Shown one piece after another: positions 62,864 to 64,000 of a DNA stretch of 64,000 nt. The notes beneath the pieces are model-generated. The model had not been told where the DNA came from, did no database searches, and was given only the letters and a program-made list of their open reading frames with translations. Numbering within the stretch: the stretch's first letter is position 1; every line of letters begins with the position of its first letter. Source of the stretch: JAMHWD01 sp035911135 (GTDB lineage Bacteria > Pseudomonadota > Alphaproteobacteria > Micavibrionales > Micavibrionaceae); NCBI GenBank assembly GCA_035911135.1, contig JAMHWD010000017.1, positions 1 to 64,000 on the forward strand, given 5' to 3'. The position numbers were made by a program, and so were the translations under genes.

Positions 62864-64000
62864 ATGAAGATCGTGAAAACAAAAAAGACCAGTGCAAAAT
62901 TTTTACTTCTGACAGGTGCCGCCGCCTGCCTGTTTTCACTGACATCGGCTGCGGAGCAAAGACCGCCTGCCCTGATTTTGGCCAGCGTTGGCGCCGACAA
63001 GGATGGAAAATCCACGGCCATACCGCCGCAATTCAAGCCGCAAGGTTTTGCCGGCGCCTATCTGGCCGGACTTTTTGCCCAGCACAGCCATGACTGGGAG
63101 AACGCCCATAAATTCATCTCCAAGAATCTGGAGATCGACAAAAGCGATACGGAACTGATGCGCCGTGCCATGGTGATTGCCCTGGGGTCCGGTAATTACG
63201 ACACGGCCTTTTCCATCTCCGGTCAGGTTGGCGATCAGGCGCCTACGGCAGAAAATTCAACACTGGGTCTTTTATTCCAGACCATTCGCGCTTTTGAAAA
63301 AGGTGAATATGAAAGCGCCTTGAAATTCTCGCAGAAAATGGACAAGGACGGCATAGCCGAGTTTATCCAGCCGCTTGTCGAAGGGTGGGCGCTGACCGCT
63401 AAAAATGAGCTTAAGACCGACCGCTTGCAAGGCAATAGCGTGCATTTGCGCCATGCCGTCATGATGTCCTCCATGCTGGGCAAGGGCGAGGAAGCCAAAG
63501 CCCTGATTGCCCGCGCCTTGAGCGCAGATGAAAGCAGCGCCGAGGATGTCGAATTCTACGCCGATACGCTTGGCGCATTGGGAGAAACACAAAAAGCAGA
63601 AGATCTGTATAAGAAAATTCTTGAGGCCATGCCGCAATCGGAAAGCATACCGCCCAAGCTTCAAGCCATTAAAGACAAAAAAACTGTTCAGGCAGCAAAC
63701 CCTGCGACACCCAAAGCCGGGCTTTCCGAAGGTCTATATGATATGGCGCGGATCCTTTATCAGGATTTCAGCGATGACAGCGCACGCGTCTTTGCCCATA
63801 TGGCAATCTATCTAAATCCTGTCAAGGAAGAGCCGCATCTCCTGCTGGCCTCTATCGCAGCGCGCAATGAACGATACGACGAGGCCATCAAGCATTATCA
63901 GGCAATCCCGCAAAATTCGAAATATTTTATCGATGCCCAGCGTGAAATCGCCACGCTGTATGAACAAAGCGGGCGCAGCGATGATTCCATAGCCGCGCTG
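62864..64000 (+). CDS. Exported TPR-like protein, 5' part (cut by window end)
   Basis: An open frame from ATG 62864 (379 codons to the edge) encodes a lysine-rich N-terminus and a signal peptide ending L-T-S-A-A-E near residue 33, then a helical repeat protein with TPR-like pairs such as G-N-Y-D-T-A-F-S-I-S, F-E-K-G-E-Y-E-S-A-L-K-F, G-K-G-E-E-A-K-A-L-I and E-R-Y-D-E-A-I-K-H-Y. It is probably a periplasmic scaffold. The C-terminus is outside the window. Confidence 0.8.
   Translation, partial: MKIVKTKKTSAKFLLLTGAAACLFSLTSAAEQRPPALILASVGADKDGKSTAIPPQFKPQGFAGAYLAGLFAQHSHDWENAHKFISKNLEIDKSDTELMRRAMVIALGSGNYDTAFSISGQVGDQAPTAENSTLGLLFQTIRAFEKGEYESALKFSQKMDKDGIAEFIQPLVEGWALTAKNELKTDRLQGNSVHLRHAVMMSSMLGKGEEAKALIARALSADESSAEDVEFYADTLGALGETQKAEDLYKKILEAMPQSESIPPKLQAIKDKKTVQAANPATPKAGLSEGLYDMARILYQDFSDDSARVFAHMAIYLNPVKEEPHLLLASIAARNERYDEAIKHYQAIPQNSKYFIDAQREIATLYEQSGRSDDSIAAL

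Overview
The window reads as chromosomal DNA of an alphaproteobacterium. Supporting signs are adjacent pleD and divK genes, an EipB-family envelope protein, an HdaA-type DnaA regulator, a 48-residue aa3-type oxidase subunit IV, a DUF2066/PerM/HdaA block beside purM-purN, and the order pyrB-plsY-dprA-topA-rnr-rpmG-pleD-divK. Base composition looks moderate (roughly half G+C by eye). The mix fits a Rhodospirillales- or Micavibrio-like lineage better than Rhizobiales or Caulobacter, but that placement is inference.

Layout. Positions 1-200 hold the 3' end of an IS3-type transposase. Positions 671-8961 are metabolic: glutathione-dependent formaldehyde oxidation (frmA, fghA), a VOC protein, a flavoprotein, a DUF6782-like metallopeptidase, a membrane protein and two leucine-degradation genes (carboxyltransferase and hydratase). 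Positions 8968-15416, all on the minus strand, form an export cluster: a TolC-like lipoprotein, an HlyD adaptor with a long proline-every-fifth-residue repeat, a GAF-HlyD adaptor and a membrane M50 peptidase fused to an HlyD adaptor. No ABC or RND pump gene is present. The cluster ends at a frameshifted integrase relic beside tRNA-Gly(TCC), which suggests an old integrative element.

Positions 16122-27278 hold a type IV pilus / type II secretion-like machine. On the minus strand it runs receiver protein, secretin lipoprotein, an ASH-domain protein with a PilP/GspC-like C-terminus, GspE ATPase, GspF, GspL-like and PilO/GspM-like membrane proteins and two pilin-like proteins lacking Glu5. A prepilin peptidase lies divergently on the plus strand. 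A TTAA-N7-TTAAC CtrA-type box sits in front of the PilO-like and pilin genes. This cluster and the export cluster are the strongest candidates for undescribed systems.

From 27275 onward the window is mostly housekeeping: CoA transferase, pyrB (without pyrC), plsY, dprA, topA, rnr followed by a divergent rnr paralogue, rpmG, pleD, divK, eipB, aspS, rnd, sixA, hdaA, perM, a DUF2066 gene, purM, purN, oxidase subunit IV, a large 7TM hybrid histidine kinase, ndk, a divergent RelA/SpoT-fold protein, a soluble lytic transglycosylase, a family-4-type uracil-DNA glycosylase, ETF-ubiquinone oxidoreductase and a TPR-like exported protein cut by the window end. Two copies of a double-hairpin repeat (16835-16899 and 34514-34599) show compensatory base changes.
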